From: Methylobacterium sp. B4
GTDB lineage: Bacteria > Pseudomonadota > Alphaproteobacteria > Rhizobiales > Beijerinckiaceae
Reading direction: 5' to 3'
NCBI RefSeq assembly: GCF_003201865.1
Contig: NZ_QJJJ01000008.1
Coordinates: 62,001-126,000 of the forward strand
DNA length: 64,000 nucleotides
Part shown: positions 54,441-62,687 of the stretch, piece by piece
How positions within the stretch are numbered: position 1 is the stretch's first letter
Layout of the letters: the number at the start of each line of letters is the position of its first letter
Notes under the pieces: generated by a model
Seen by the model: the letters and a program-made list of their open reading frames with translations, nothing else
Database searches by the model: none
What the model was told of the DNA's origin: nothing
Translations under genes and position numbers: made by a program

Positions 54441-55091
54441 TCAGATCTTGGAGCTGGCGTCGCGGATCGCCGCGACGATGTTGGGATAGGCCGAGCAGCG
54501 GCAGATGTTGCCGCTCATCCGCTCACGGATCTCTATGTCCGTGAGCGAGGCCTTCTGCGTCAGGTCGTCGGTGACGTGGCTCGGCCAGCCTGCCTCGACC
54601 TCCGAAAGCATGCCGGCCGCCGAGCAGATCTGGCCCGGCGTGCAGTAGCCGCACTGGTAGCCGTCATGGTGCAGGAAGGCGGCCTGGAGCGGGTGCAGGG
54701 TCTCACCCTGGGCCAGCCCCTCGATGGTGGTGACGCTGTCGCCCTCGTGCATCACGGCGAGGCTGAGGCAGGAATTGATCCGCCGGCCGTTGACCAGCAC
54801 CGTGCAGGCGCCGCACTGGCCGTGATCGCAGCCCTTCTTCGAGCCGGTGAGGTCGAGATGCTCGCGCAGGGCGTCGAGCAGCGTCGTGCGGGTGTCGAGG
54901 GTGAGGGCGTGCCGCTGCCCGTTGATCTCGAGCGAAACCGGCATGGTCTGCGGCTGCGGATCGACCGCCGCCGGGGCGGCCTGCGCCCGGCCCTGAAGGG
55001 AGGAGCCGAGCGTCGCCAGGGCGGCGCAAGTGCCCATCACCGTGCGGCGCGTCGGGTCGAAGCGTCGGTCTCTCGTCGAATGGTCGCTCAT
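54441..55091 (-). CDS. paoA: Aldehyde oxidoreductase [2Fe-2S] subunit with Tat signal (PaoA-like)
   Basis: A 216-residue subunit. Twin arginines at 15-16 (TRRTVMG) and a hydrophobic segment form a Tat signal, so the whole folded complex should be exported to the periplasm. [2Fe-2S] ligands: Cys88, 93, 96, 108 and Cys147, 150 plus ICRC near 200. First gene of the operon. ATG at 55091 used; an upstream in-frame start would add seven residues. Confidence 0.92.
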   Translation of the reverse strand: MSDHSTRDRRFDPTRRTVMGTCAALATLGSSLQGRAQAAPAAVDPQPQTMPVSLEINGQRHALTLDTRTTLLDALREHLDLTGSKKGCDHGQCGACTVLVNGRRINSCLSLAVMHEGDSVTTIEGLAQGETLHPLQAAFLHHDGYQCGYCTPGQICSAAGMLSEVEAGWPSHVTDDLTQKASLTDIEIRERMSGNICRCSAYPNIVAAIRDASSKI

Positions 55092-55267
55092 CAAGCCTGC
55101 CGTCCCGCGCATCCGGACCGGCCGCGCGGGGCGCGGCCAGTCTGGAATGGATCGAAAACTGTCAGGCGAACGCGAGAGGCGTTGAGGTTGATCCGGATGG
55201 CCCCCGCGCCCCTATGGCGCAGCGGAACGGATCATGCGTGTAGGATGGGACGGTCTCCGGTTCGGTC

Positions 55268-55310
55268 CGTCGTCGCGAGGCGAAGCCGAAGCGATCCGGG
55301 AGCGCGACCT
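55268..55310. repeat. Partial copy of palindromic repeat family A
   Basis: Resembles the left half and centre of the unit at 35305 (CGTCGTCGCGAGGCGAAGCC, then GATCC and AGCGCGACCT). It lies upstream of the purine permease gene. No matching right arm is seen. Confidence 0.6.
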
Positions 55311-55384
55311 CCCCCGGAAGAAGCTGCTAGCGCCCCATCACGCGGGCGGAACCCTTTCGGACATCCGAAGAGGTCGGTGAGGCG

Positions 55385-56734
55385 ATGGACATGAAGCGCG
55401 ACCCGGCCCCCGCGGAGCCGTCCCGGAAACCCCTGCTGGAGCGCCTCTTCGCGCTGGAGGCGCACGGCACCACCGTCCGCACGGAGCTGCTCGCCGGGCT
55501 GACCACCTTCCTCACCATGGCCTACATCGTCTTCGTCAATCCGAGCATCCTGGCCGATGCCGGCATGCCGAAGGGCTCGGTCTTCGTGGCGACCTGCCTC
55601 ATCGCGGCGCTCGGCTCGGGGGTGATGGCGCTCGCCGCGAACTGGCCGGTGGCGCTCGCCCCGGGGATGGGGCTCAACGCCTACTTCGCCTACGTCGTCG
55701 TCCAGGGCATGGGCTACACCTGGCAGGCGGCGCTCGGGGCGGTGTTCATCTCCGGCCTCTGCTTTCTCGTCGTGACCCTGACCGGCCTGCGCGCGATCAT
55801 CGTGGCGGGCATCCCCCGCTCCATGCGCATCGCGCTCACCGTCGGCATCGGTCTGTTCCTGGCGATCATCGCCCTCAAGAACGCCGGCGTGGTGGCGGCC
55901 AGCCCCGCCACCTTCGTGACGCTCGGCGACCTGCGCCAGCCCGGCACGGTGCTGGCCGCTCTCGGCTTCCTGATGGTGGCGGTGCTCTCGGCGCGGCGGG
56001 TGCGGGCGGCGCTGCTCCTCACCATCCTGACGGTCACGGGCCTGAGCTTCGCCTTCGCCGGCAACGCCTTCCAGGGGATCGTCTCGGCCCCGCCCTCGAT
56101 CCTGCCGACCTTGTTCGCCCTCGACATCCCCGGCGCGCTCACCGGGGGGCTCCTCAACGTCATCCTCGTGCTGTTCCTGGTCGAGTTGTTCGACGCCACC
56201 GGCACGCTGATGGCGGTGGCCAACCGCGCCGGGCTCCTGCCGGAGACGGGCCGCGCGCCCCGGCTCGACCGGGCGCTGATGGCCGATTCCGTGGCGATCT
56301 TCACCGGCTCGCTGCTGGGCACTTCGAGCGCCACCGCCTATCTCGAGAGCGCCGCCGGGGTGGAGGAGGGCGGGCGCACCGGACTCACCGCCGCCACCGT
56401 CGCCGTGCTGTTCCTGGGCTGCCTGTTCTTCGCGCCGCTGGCCGGCTCGGTGCCGGCCTACGCCACGGCGCCGGCCCTGTTCTACGTCGCTTGCCTGATG
56501 CTGCGGGAGCTGACCGCGCTGGACTGGGACGACGTCACCGAGGTGATCCCGGCCTGCGTCACCGCGCTCCTGATGCCCTTCACCTACTCCATCGCCAACG
56601 GCGTCGCCTTCGGCTTCATCACCTACGCGGTGCTCAAAGCCCTGACCGGCCGCGGCCGCGAGGTGAAGCCGGTGGTGTGGGTGATCGCCGCCGTGTTCCT
56701 GTTCAAGTTCGTCGAGACCGGCGGGGCGCACTGA
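55385..56734 (+). CDS. NCS2-family purine (adenine/hypoxanthine/guanine) permease
   Basis: A 449-residue inner-membrane transporter of the AzgA/PbuG branch with 12 or more hydrophobic helices. Signature segments: LLAGLTTFLTMAYIVFVNP (35-53), APGMGLNAYFAYVV, FLVELFDATGTLMAVANRAG and SSATAYLESAAGVEEGGRTG. It probably imports purine bases by proton symport. The xanthine-dehydrogenase-type enzyme 5 kb away would be a natural partner, but they are not in one operon. Confidence 0.92.
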   Translation: MDMKRDPAPAEPSRKPLLERLFALEAHGTTVRTELLAGLTTFLTMAYIVFVNPSILADAGMPKGSVFVATCLIAALGSGVMALAANWPVALAPGMGLNAYFAYVVVQGMGYTWQAALGAVFISGLCFLVVTLTGLRAIIVAGIPRSMRIALTVGIGLFLAIIALKNAGVVAASPATFVTLGDLRQPGTVLAALGFLMVAVLSARRVRAALLLTILTVTGLSFAFAGNAFQGIVSAPPSILPTLFALDIPGALTGGLLNVILVLFLVELFDATGTLMAVANRAGLLPETGRAPRLDRALMADSVAIFTGSLLGTSSATAYLESAAGVEEGGRTGLTAATVAVLFLGCLFFAPLAGSVPAYATAPALFYVACLMLRELTALDWDDVTEVIPACVTALLMPFTYSIANGVAFGFITYAVLKALTGRGREVKPVVWVIAAVFLFKFVETGGAH

Positions 56735-56853
56735 TCGAAGCCAGACTCGGCAGGGGACGAAAAGAAGATTTGCGCCCACCGCAGTAGGATCCGTCAACGA
56801 ATCCGCCGCAGGCTATCCGCTTCGACGAGCCCCGCGTCCGGACGGGTCGGGCC

Positions 56854-57060
56854 ATGTTCAAGCGCACCGCCATCGCGATCCTCCTCGGCCTGTGCGGCTT
56901 CGCGCTCGGTATCGCCCTGGCCCGCGTGACGGACGACGAGAGCCCTGTCGCCGCAGCCGAGGCCCCGGCGCCGGCCTTGCGTCATTCCAGCCAGCTGCGC
57001 CCGCCCCCGGAATCTCCACCCGCCCCGCGCAAGGCGGAGGCACCGCGCTCAAGCCGCTGA
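56854..57060 (+). CDS. Small membrane-anchored or exported protein
   Basis: A 68-residue protein: a basic start (MFKR), one hydrophobic helix (5-24), then a Pro/Ala/Arg-rich hydrophilic tail. The last 12 bp overlap the end of the convergent luciferase-like gene. Coding is plausible but not certain; no ribosome site stands out. No family recognised. Confidence 0.45.
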   Translation: MFKRTAIAILLGLCGFALGIALARVTDDESPVAAAEAPAPALRHSSQLRPPPESPPAPRKAEAPRSSR

Positions 57061-58110
57061 GAGCTCCGCCGCCGCCGAGAGCTCCGCCGCTGACCCCTCC
57101 GCCGCCGCGTCCCCGAGGCCGCCATGCGCCTCGGCGAGGATCGCGTAGGAGGCGCGCCGCGCCCCGTGGTCGTGCAGTGCGCTCGCCACCATCACCTCGT
57201 CGGCGCCGGTCTCCGCCGCCAGCGCCTCGAGACCGGCGCGGATCGTCTCCCGCGAACCTACGAGCGAGCGCGCCAGCATCCGCGAGGCCTGGGCCTTCTC
57301 CGCCGGGCTCCACGCACTCTCGATGTCGTCGATGGGTGGGGGCAGGAGGCCGCGGGTGCCGCGCACCAGCCGGGCGAATTGCTGCTGCGGCGTGGTGAAC
57401 AGCCGGCGCGCCTGCGCATCCGTCTCCGCCGCCACGACGTTGATGCCGACCATGGCGTAGGGCTTCTGAAGCTGCTCGGAAGGGCGGAAGCGGGCGCGGT
57501 AGGCCGCCAGCGCCGGCAGCAGCGCGTCGGGGGCGAAGTGGGAGGCGAAGGTGTAGGGCAGGCCGAGCATGCCGGCGAGTTCCGCCCCGAACAAGCTCGA
57601 ACCCAGGATCCAGAGCGGAACCCGCGAGCCCGCGCCGGGCACCGCCTGCACCCTTTGGCCCGCCTGCACCGGCCCGAGCAGGGCCTGAAGCTCCAGCACG
57701 TCCTGGGGGAAGCGCTCGGCCGATTCGTAGTCGCGGCGCAGTGCCCGCAAGGTCGGCCCGTCCGTCCCCGGCGCCCGGCCGAGGCCGAGATCGATCCGGC
57801 CGGGATGAAGGGCGTCCAGCGTGCCGAACTGCTCGGCGATCACCAGCGGCGCGTGGTTGGGCAGCATGATGCCGCCCGCGCCGAGCCGGATGCGCCGCGT
57901 GCCCGCGGCGATGTGGGCGATCACCACCGCGGTGGCGGCGCTGGCGATGCCGGTCATGTTGTGGTGCTCGGCGAGCCAGAACCGCCGGTAGCCGAGGCCT
58001 TCCGCGTGCCGGGCGAGATCGAGGCTGTTGGCGAGCGCCTGACCCGGTGTGGCGCCCTCGGGAACGGGGGCGAGATCGAGGACGGAGAGGGGAGGCAGGG
58101 AGGAGGACAT
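57049..58110 (-). CDS. LLM-class flavin-dependent oxidoreductase
   Basis: A 353-residue luciferase-like TIM-barrel protein of the MsnO8/YhbW type. Recognisable: [12 protein letters not shown] at the start, [54 protein letters not shown], and [20 protein letters not shown]. Uses a reduced flavin or F420-like cofactor; substrate unknown. GGAGG before the ATG at 58110. Not closely related to SfnG in this window. The C-terminus ends in a short AELSAA duplication. Confidence 0.9.
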   Translation of the reverse strand: MSSSLPPLSVLDLAPVPEGATPGQALANSLDLARHAEGLGYRRFWLAEHHNMTGIASAATAVVIAHIAAGTRRIRLGAGGIMLPNHAPLVIAEQFGTLDALHPGRIDLGLGRAPGTDGPTLRALRRDYESAERFPQDVLELQALLGPVQAGQRVQAVPGAGSRVPLWILGSSLFGAELAGMLGLPYTFASHFAPDALLPALAAYRARFRPSEQLQKPYAMVGINVVAAETDAQARRLFTTPQQQFARLVRGTRGLLPPPIDDIESAWSPAEKAQASRMLARSLVGSRETIRAGLEALAAETGADEVMVASALHDHGARRASYAILAEAHGGLGDAAAEGSAAELSAAAELSAA

Positions 58111-58333
58111 GGTCGCGCTGCGCCGTGGAGGCGCACCTTCTCTCGCGCCGTCGCCGGCGCCCGGTCTGAACTCCCCCTCCCAGCCGCGAGATCGTGTGCG
58201 GGGCGCCGTCCCGCAAGGGTCAGCAGGGGAGCCGGCAAGGGGCCGGCACGAGACGCGCAGGCGCCCCGGACGAAGGCCGGGCGGGGCCGAAGGCGCGGGC
58301 ACCGAAGATTTCTGAGCCGGAGAAAGAAGGGGC

Positions 58334-58363
58334 TTGCGCGGCGGGGGGAAGCCGTCCTAGCCT
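58334..58363 (+). promoter_or_regulatory. Possible promoter of the 23-residue peptide gene
   Basis: TTGCGC (58334-58339), 18-bp spacer, TAGCCT (58358-58363). The -10 is weak; it is offered because of position, about 50 bp before a perfect ribosome site. Confidence 0.35.
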
Positions 58364-58409
58364 GTGCTCATGGCGCTTCACGGCGCCGTCCTGAGAAAGG
58401 AGGTCGGCC

Positions 58410-58481
58410 ATGAGACATCACGGCATTTCCGTCTCCCCCACGCGTACCGCCGAAGCGGACCAGGACACGCCACCCAACTAG
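58410..58481 (+). CDS. 23-residue peptide gene with perfect ribosome site
   Basis: AAAGGAGG (58396-58403) lies 6 nt before an ATG that opens 23 codons ending in TAG. The peptide starts MRHHGISVSPTRT and is hydrophilic (His, Ser, Thr, Asp, Pro), with no membrane segment. A strong terminator lies 117 nt after the stop, so the unit would give an RNA of about 250 nt. It could be a functional small protein, a leader peptide or a dual-function small RNA. No homologue is known to me; it is not PqqA-like. Confidence 0.45.
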   Translation: MRHHGISVSPTRTAEADQDTPPN

Positions 58482-58597
58482 AACCGGCAGGGATAGTGGC
58501 TCTCTAGAGACGCTGCGTCCGGTCGAGTTCCCCCGCCGCTCCGAGGGCGGGGCAGAAGCTCCCAGATCGCGCGCGAGAGTGTGGCCCCTGCAGAAAA

Positions 58598-58628
58598 GGC
58601 CCGTCGGCGAGAGCCGACGGGCCTTTTT
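58598..58628. terminator. Strong bidirectional intrinsic terminator
   Basis: A perfect 11-bp stem (58598-58608 with 58613-58623), GAGA loop, TTTTT on the plus strand and AAAA before it (T run for the minus strand). Serves the peptide unit on the plus strand and the small exported protein at 58644 on the minus strand. Confidence 0.9.
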
Positions 58629-58643
58629 CGCGTCGCGGGGCGC

Positions 58644-58904
58644 TCAGCGCTCCTTGGTCTTCGTGGTGCGCGAGTCCTGCGTCTGGTTGCCGTCCGAGCC
58701 GGCGCTGGCGCCGGGATTGGAGGAGTTGGGCGCCGAGCCGGCCTTGTCGCCGGATTTCATCTTGTCGGCTTCCCGGGCGGGCGAGGCGCTGTTCTCCGGT
58801 GTCGCGGAGGTGCCCGTGGAGCCGCCCTGCGCCAGGGCCGGGCCTGCCAGCGAAGCCGCCAGAACGGCCGCAACGATCATCGAGATTCGCATCCGCTTCT
58901 CCAT
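58644..58904 (-). CDS. Small exported low-complexity protein
   Basis: An 86-residue protein: signal peptide (MRISMIVAAVLAASLAGPAL with cleavage after ALA at 25) and a mature part rich in Ser, Gly, Asn, Ala and Asp, with no cysteines and probably disordered. It ends just before the bidirectional terminator. No family recognised. The signal peptide and codon positions make coding likely. Confidence 0.65.
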   Translation of the reverse strand: MEKRMRISMIVAAVLAASLAGPALAQGGSTGTSATPENSASPAREADKMKSGDKAGSAPNSSNPGASAGSDGNQTQDSRTTKTKER

Positions 58905-59204
58905 CGTGAGGATGGAAGCAAAACCGTCGCGTGAGAGAGATGTTCAGTCTGTAAGCTGAAGTTTTCGACCACGAATTCTTAGATTGATGCCAGAATACCA
59001 GCTCGTCTTGTCGCGTTGCTCATCTATCCCGCGCTCAGGCACAGGATCGTCCTGCCATCCGTCCTTTCGTCTTCTATCTGCCGGGACCGCGACCGTCGCC
59101 TCGCGCCGGAATCGGATACGCACCCGCACGCGGGCGTTGCTCTGGCCGTCGCGGCGCAAGGCTTGCACGAGCGGGGCCGACCTCTCCTCGGAGACCGGCG
59201 CTGG

Positions 59205-59429
59205 ATGCCTCTCTTCCATTTCGAGCTGTGCCGGAACGGCCGAAGCATCGGCCCGGCGGAAACGCGCGACTGCCCTGATTGCGGCATGGCCTTCCGCGCG
59301 GCCCGCGAGATGATCCGCAGCTTGCGCGAAACCGACACCCTCCCCGAGGGCGCCCGCCACCACACCCTCAGGGTCAGCTACGTCGATCACTCGACGCTGT
59401 TCGACCTGCCCTTCGATTTAGGGATCTGA
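59205..59429 (+). CDS. DUF6894-like small protein
   Basis: A 74-residue protein starting MPLFHFELCRNGRSIGPAE, resembling the DUF6894 pattern (short aromatic beta-strand start, then D-x-x-x-A-x-x-A helix; here MAFRAAREMIRSL). Two Cys in RDCPDCG could bind metal. The frame is open to 59016 but upstream residues are not protein-like. Function unknown; such proteins are numerous in methylobacteria and rhizobia. Confidence 0.6.
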   Translation: MPLFHFELCRNGRSIGPAETRDCPDCGMAFRAAREMIRSLRETDTLPEGARHHTLRVSYVDHSTLFDLPFDLGI

Positions 59430-59454
59430 CGGGCGCCGCGCGGACGGCGACGCC

Positions 59455-60624
59455 TCAGCCCTTCCAGTTCTTCAGCGCGGCGAAGGGACTGGCGGAGGGG
59501 TCGGGGGGCGGGGGGTTGAGCACCGGCTCGACCTGGGCCACCGCGTCCTCGCGGGAATGGGCGCTGCCCTGGGGCAGCTTGCCGCCGGCCGCGTCCCGGT
59601 GGCCGCCGCCGCGAAAGGCGCGGGCGCCGTCGAGCGCCGTGCCGTCGATGGAGCGGAAGGAGAGCGTGCCCGCCCGCTGCACGTTGACCACCCGCTTGGC
59701 CCGGCCCGCCTCCATCACCTGATCGGAGACCCGCTGGAAGGTGCCGGAATCGAGGCCGAAGGAGAGCAGCGTGCCGTCCGAGAGGCGGTGGAACAGCGCG
59801 TCGGAGCGGGCGAGCGCCCGGGCGAGGCGCTGGCGCGCGGTGAGGGTCCTGTCGTCGCCGGGCTCGTCCGCGAGCAGGGCATCGACGAGGCCGGCGCGGA
59901 GTTCGCCCGAGCGGCGCTCCAGCTCGGCCGGCGTGGCGCCCGTCCGCAAGCGGCCGGCGGCGGCCAGGAGCAGGTCGGAGACGAAGCGGTCGTGCCAGGG
60001 GTGGCTCGCCGGCACCAGCGTACTCACGCTGTCCCAGAACATCTCGTCCAGGGCGAGGCCGCCCGCGAAGGCCGGCTCGCCCTTCTTCCAGAGGTCGAGC
60101 GCCTCGATCGCCTCGATCAGGGTGGCGAGGTCGGCCGCCGCGCTCTCGCCGGGGGAGGCGGCCTCGGGCGCGTAGAGGGCGCGCTGGTCGTGCGTCATCC
60201 GCGTGGCGCAATGCGCCTCGTCGATGAGCACGAACACCTCCGGGTCCGCCAGATCCGCCCGCAGCAGCCCCTCGCGCTCCGGGTCGGCGGCGACCTCCAG
60301 GTTCTGGCGCCGCAGCTGGTCGATCGAGGAGGCATGGTGGTCGAGCACGACCAGGCGGTGGCGCGCATCCTCGGCCCGGCCGCGATTCATCGTGGCGAAG
60401 CGGCGCAGGAAGGCGATGGTCGGCTCCTCCAGCCCGAGATCGGTCATCAGCAGCGTCTCGGGCGCGGCGACCGCGCGCAGGCGCTTCAGCTCGTCCTCCA
60501 CCACCGGGCCGACATCGGAATAGCGGGCGACGTGCACGACCCGCGACACGGGCGCGAAGGCGGCGGCCACGGTCGAGGCGCCGTAGCCGTCGAGGTCGTG
60601 ATGGGTGATCTGCGTGAGAATCAT
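59455..60624 (-). CDS. DHH-superfamily phosphoesterase
   Basis: A 389-residue cytosolic protein with DHH-type metal motifs: ITHHDLDGYGAST at 5-17 and VVLDHHAS near 92, a DLGLEEP segment between them and a C-terminal DHHA1-like domain ending in FRGGGHRDAAGGKLP (a nucleotide-binding GGGH motif). Relatives are oligoribonucleases (NrnA), cyclic-dinucleotide phosphodiesterases and exopolyphosphatases; its substrate is not clear. ATG at 60624 chosen on the family start. Confidence 0.87.
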   Translation of the reverse strand: MILTQITHHDLDGYGASTVAAAFAPVSRVVHVARYSDVGPVVEDELKRLRAVAAPETLLMTDLGLEEPTIAFLRRFATMNRGRAEDARHRLVVLDHHASSIDQLRRQNLEVAADPEREGLLRADLADPEVFVLIDEAHCATRMTHDQRALYAPEAASPGESAAADLATLIEAIEALDLWKKGEPAFAGGLALDEMFWDSVSTLVPASHPWHDRFVSDLLLAAAGRLRTGATPAELERRSGELRAGLVDALLADEPGDDRTLTARQRLARALARSDALFHRLSDGTLLSFGLDSGTFQRVSDQVMEAGRAKRVVNVQRAGTLSFRSIDGTALDGARAFRGGGHRDAAGGKLPQGSAHSREDAVAQVEPVLNPPPPDPSASPFAALKNWKG

Positions 60625-61047
60625 CGGCAGGAATGTCGGCTCGGGGCTGGACAGGAGACGCGCGGGACGCGAGACGGCGGGTCGCCGCTCGCGCGGCGAT
60701 GGGAGGGCATGCCCGCCCGCGACGGGTCGCGAGACGGCGGCCGTTCGGATCGAAGACCCGGCGGGAGGTTCCTCGCAAAATGCCCGCGGCGCCATCGGGG
60801 CCAAAAAAGGCACGTGGGCGCTCGAACGATCTGCGCGCCCCTCTTACGCCGGCCGGGTGCGGAACGTCCACGGGCGTTCGGCGCCGCCGGGGCCGTCAGG
60901 GGAGGCGTGAGGGAGCGCGCCCCCCGCACCGACCCGGAGACGCGGGTGGAACGACCGTGAAGGCCGGGCAAACCGGCAACCTTAACGCCCGGTTCAGGCG
61001 TTGAGATCGTATCTGAAACCGTTCCAGGGACGAGTACCGGCGAGGGC
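60625..61047. other. Divergent promoter region before the glucan genes
   Basis: 423 bp with no credible gene between the DHH and opgG-type genes. An inverted repeat AACGCC…GGCGTT (60984-60989 with 60997-61002) lies 45 bp before the opgG-type start and may be an operator or part of the leader. Confidence 0.45.
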
Positions 61048-62664
61048 ATGACGCATCCGACCGATCTTTCGAACCGCGATGCGGGTGAGGGGAGCCTCAA
61101 CCGGCGCGCCCTGATCCGGGGCGCCGCGGCCGGGGCCGCCCTGTCCGTGCTGCCGGGAGGCGCGCTCGCCCAGCAGCCCGCGCCGGCCCTGCCCGCGGCC
61201 GGCTCGCCCTTCTCCGACGCCACCGTGCCCGACCTCGCCCGGGCGCTCGGCAACCGCCCGTTCGCGGCGCTGCCCACCAACGACGTGCCGGACGCGCTGA
61301 AGAACCTGTCGCGGGAGCAGTACGAGGCGATCCGCATCCGCCCGGGCAGCCTGATCTGGGGCGGCGAGCCGCACGGCTTCGCCGTCGAGCCTCTGCTGCG
61401 CGGCTTCTACTACACCGACCGGGTGGCGCTGTTCCTCGTCGAGGACGGGGTGGTGCGCCCCGTCGCCTACGACCGGGCGAGCTACGAGGGCGGCTCCGAG
61501 GCGGCCGAGGCGGCGCTGCCCGAGACCGCCCGCGAGCCGGGCTTCTCCGGCATCCGCATCCGCGCCCGCTTCGGCGAAAACCACCAGGATTTCGCGATCA
61601 TCCAGGGTGCCTGCTTCTTCCGGCTGGTCGGGCAGGGCCAGGAATTCGGCGTCGACGGCCGCGCGCTGATGCTGCGCCCGGCCGATCCGCGCGGCGAGGA
61701 ATTCCCCCGCTGGCGCGCCCTGTTCGTGGAGCGCCCGCGCGAGCCCGGCGGTCCCCTCGTGGTCCACGCCCTGATCGATTCCGACTCGCTCGCCGCGAGC
61801 CTGCGCATGGAACTGCGCCCCGGCGAGACCTCGACGGCGGCGATCACCGCGACCCTGGTCACCCGCAAGGCAATCGATCACCTGGGCCTGAGCGGCATGC
61901 AGGCGCCGTTCCTGTTCGGCCCGCACGACCGGCGCGGCGCCGACGACGCCCGCGCCGCGGCCTACGCCGCGGGCGGGCTGCAGATCCGCAACGGCGGCGG
62001 CGAGACGATCTGGCGCCCGGTGCGCAACCCCGAGACGCTCCAGATCTCGAGCTTCATCGACAACCATCCCCAGGGCTTCGGCCTGATCCAGCGCGACCTC
62101 TCGCCCGCGACCTTCGAGGACGACCTCCGGCGCTGGGAGCGCTGCCCCTCGCTCTGGATCGAGCCGGGCGCATCCGCGGGCGCCGAGGGCCTGTGGGGGG
62201 AGGGCGCCGTCACCCTCCTGGAAATCCCGAGCGACGCCGAGGTCAACGAGAACGTCATCGCCTACTGGCGCCCCAAGGCGAGCCTGCCCGCGGGCCAGGA
62301 GATCCGCCTCGACTACCGCCAGAACTGGGGCCGGGAGCCCGCGCCCGGGCCCTACGCCCGGGTCTCCTCCACCCGCAGCGGGCGCGGCACGGCCAATCCC
62401 CGCCGCCTGTTCCTCGTCGATTTCACGGGCGACGCCCTGTTCACGCCTGAGGGCGCGCTGGTGCCCCTCGACACCGTGCTGATCGCGAGCCCGGGCCGGA
62501 TCGTGGAGGGCGCGACCCGCTGGATCGCCAAGCCCCAGGCCCGCACCGTGCGCGTCGCCTTCGAGCTCGATCCGGGCAGCGAGAAGGCCTCCGAGCTGCG
62601 CCTTGCCCTTAAGACCGGGGGGCGGCAGATCACGGAAACGTGGCTGTACCGCTGGACGCCGTGA
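61048..62664 (+). CDS. Periplasmic glucan biosynthesis protein (OpgG/OpgD family)
   Basis: A 538-residue periplasmic protein for synthesis of osmoregulated periplasmic glucans. Twin-arginine signal (LNRRALIRGAAAGAAL, about 18-33) resembles OpgD, which is Tat-exported, more than Sec-exported OpgG. Family blocks: LSREQYEAIRIRPG, LFFV-like RVALFLVED, FGPHDRRGADDAR and DFTGDALF, with a C-terminal Ig-like domain. It overlaps the next gene's GTG by 4 bp, the common opgGH arrangement. Confidence 0.9.
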   Translation: MTHPTDLSNRDAGEGSLNRRALIRGAAAGAALSVLPGGALAQQPAPALPAAGSPFSDATVPDLARALGNRPFAALPTNDVPDALKNLSREQYEAIRIRPGSLIWGGEPHGFAVEPLLRGFYYTDRVALFLVEDGVVRPVAYDRASYEGGSEAAEAALPETAREPGFSGIRIRARFGENHQDFAIIQGACFFRLVGQGQEFGVDGRALMLRPADPRGEEFPRWRALFVERPREPGGPLVVHALIDSDSLAASLRMELRPGETSTAAITATLVTRKAIDHLGLSGMQAPFLFGPHDRRGADDARAAAYAAGGLQIRNGGGETIWRPVRNPETLQISSFIDNHPQGFGLIQRDLSPATFEDDLRRWERCPSLWIEPGASAGAEGLWGEGAVTLLEIPSDAEVNENVIAYWRPKASLPAGQEIRLDYRQNWGREPAPGPYARVSSTRSGRGTANPRRLFLVDFTGDALFTPEGALVPLDTVLIASPGRIVEGATRWIAKPQARTVRVAFELDPGSEKASELRLALKTGGRQITETWLYRWTP

Positions 62665-62687
62665 CTCCTTCGCCCTCCGGAGCGCCG

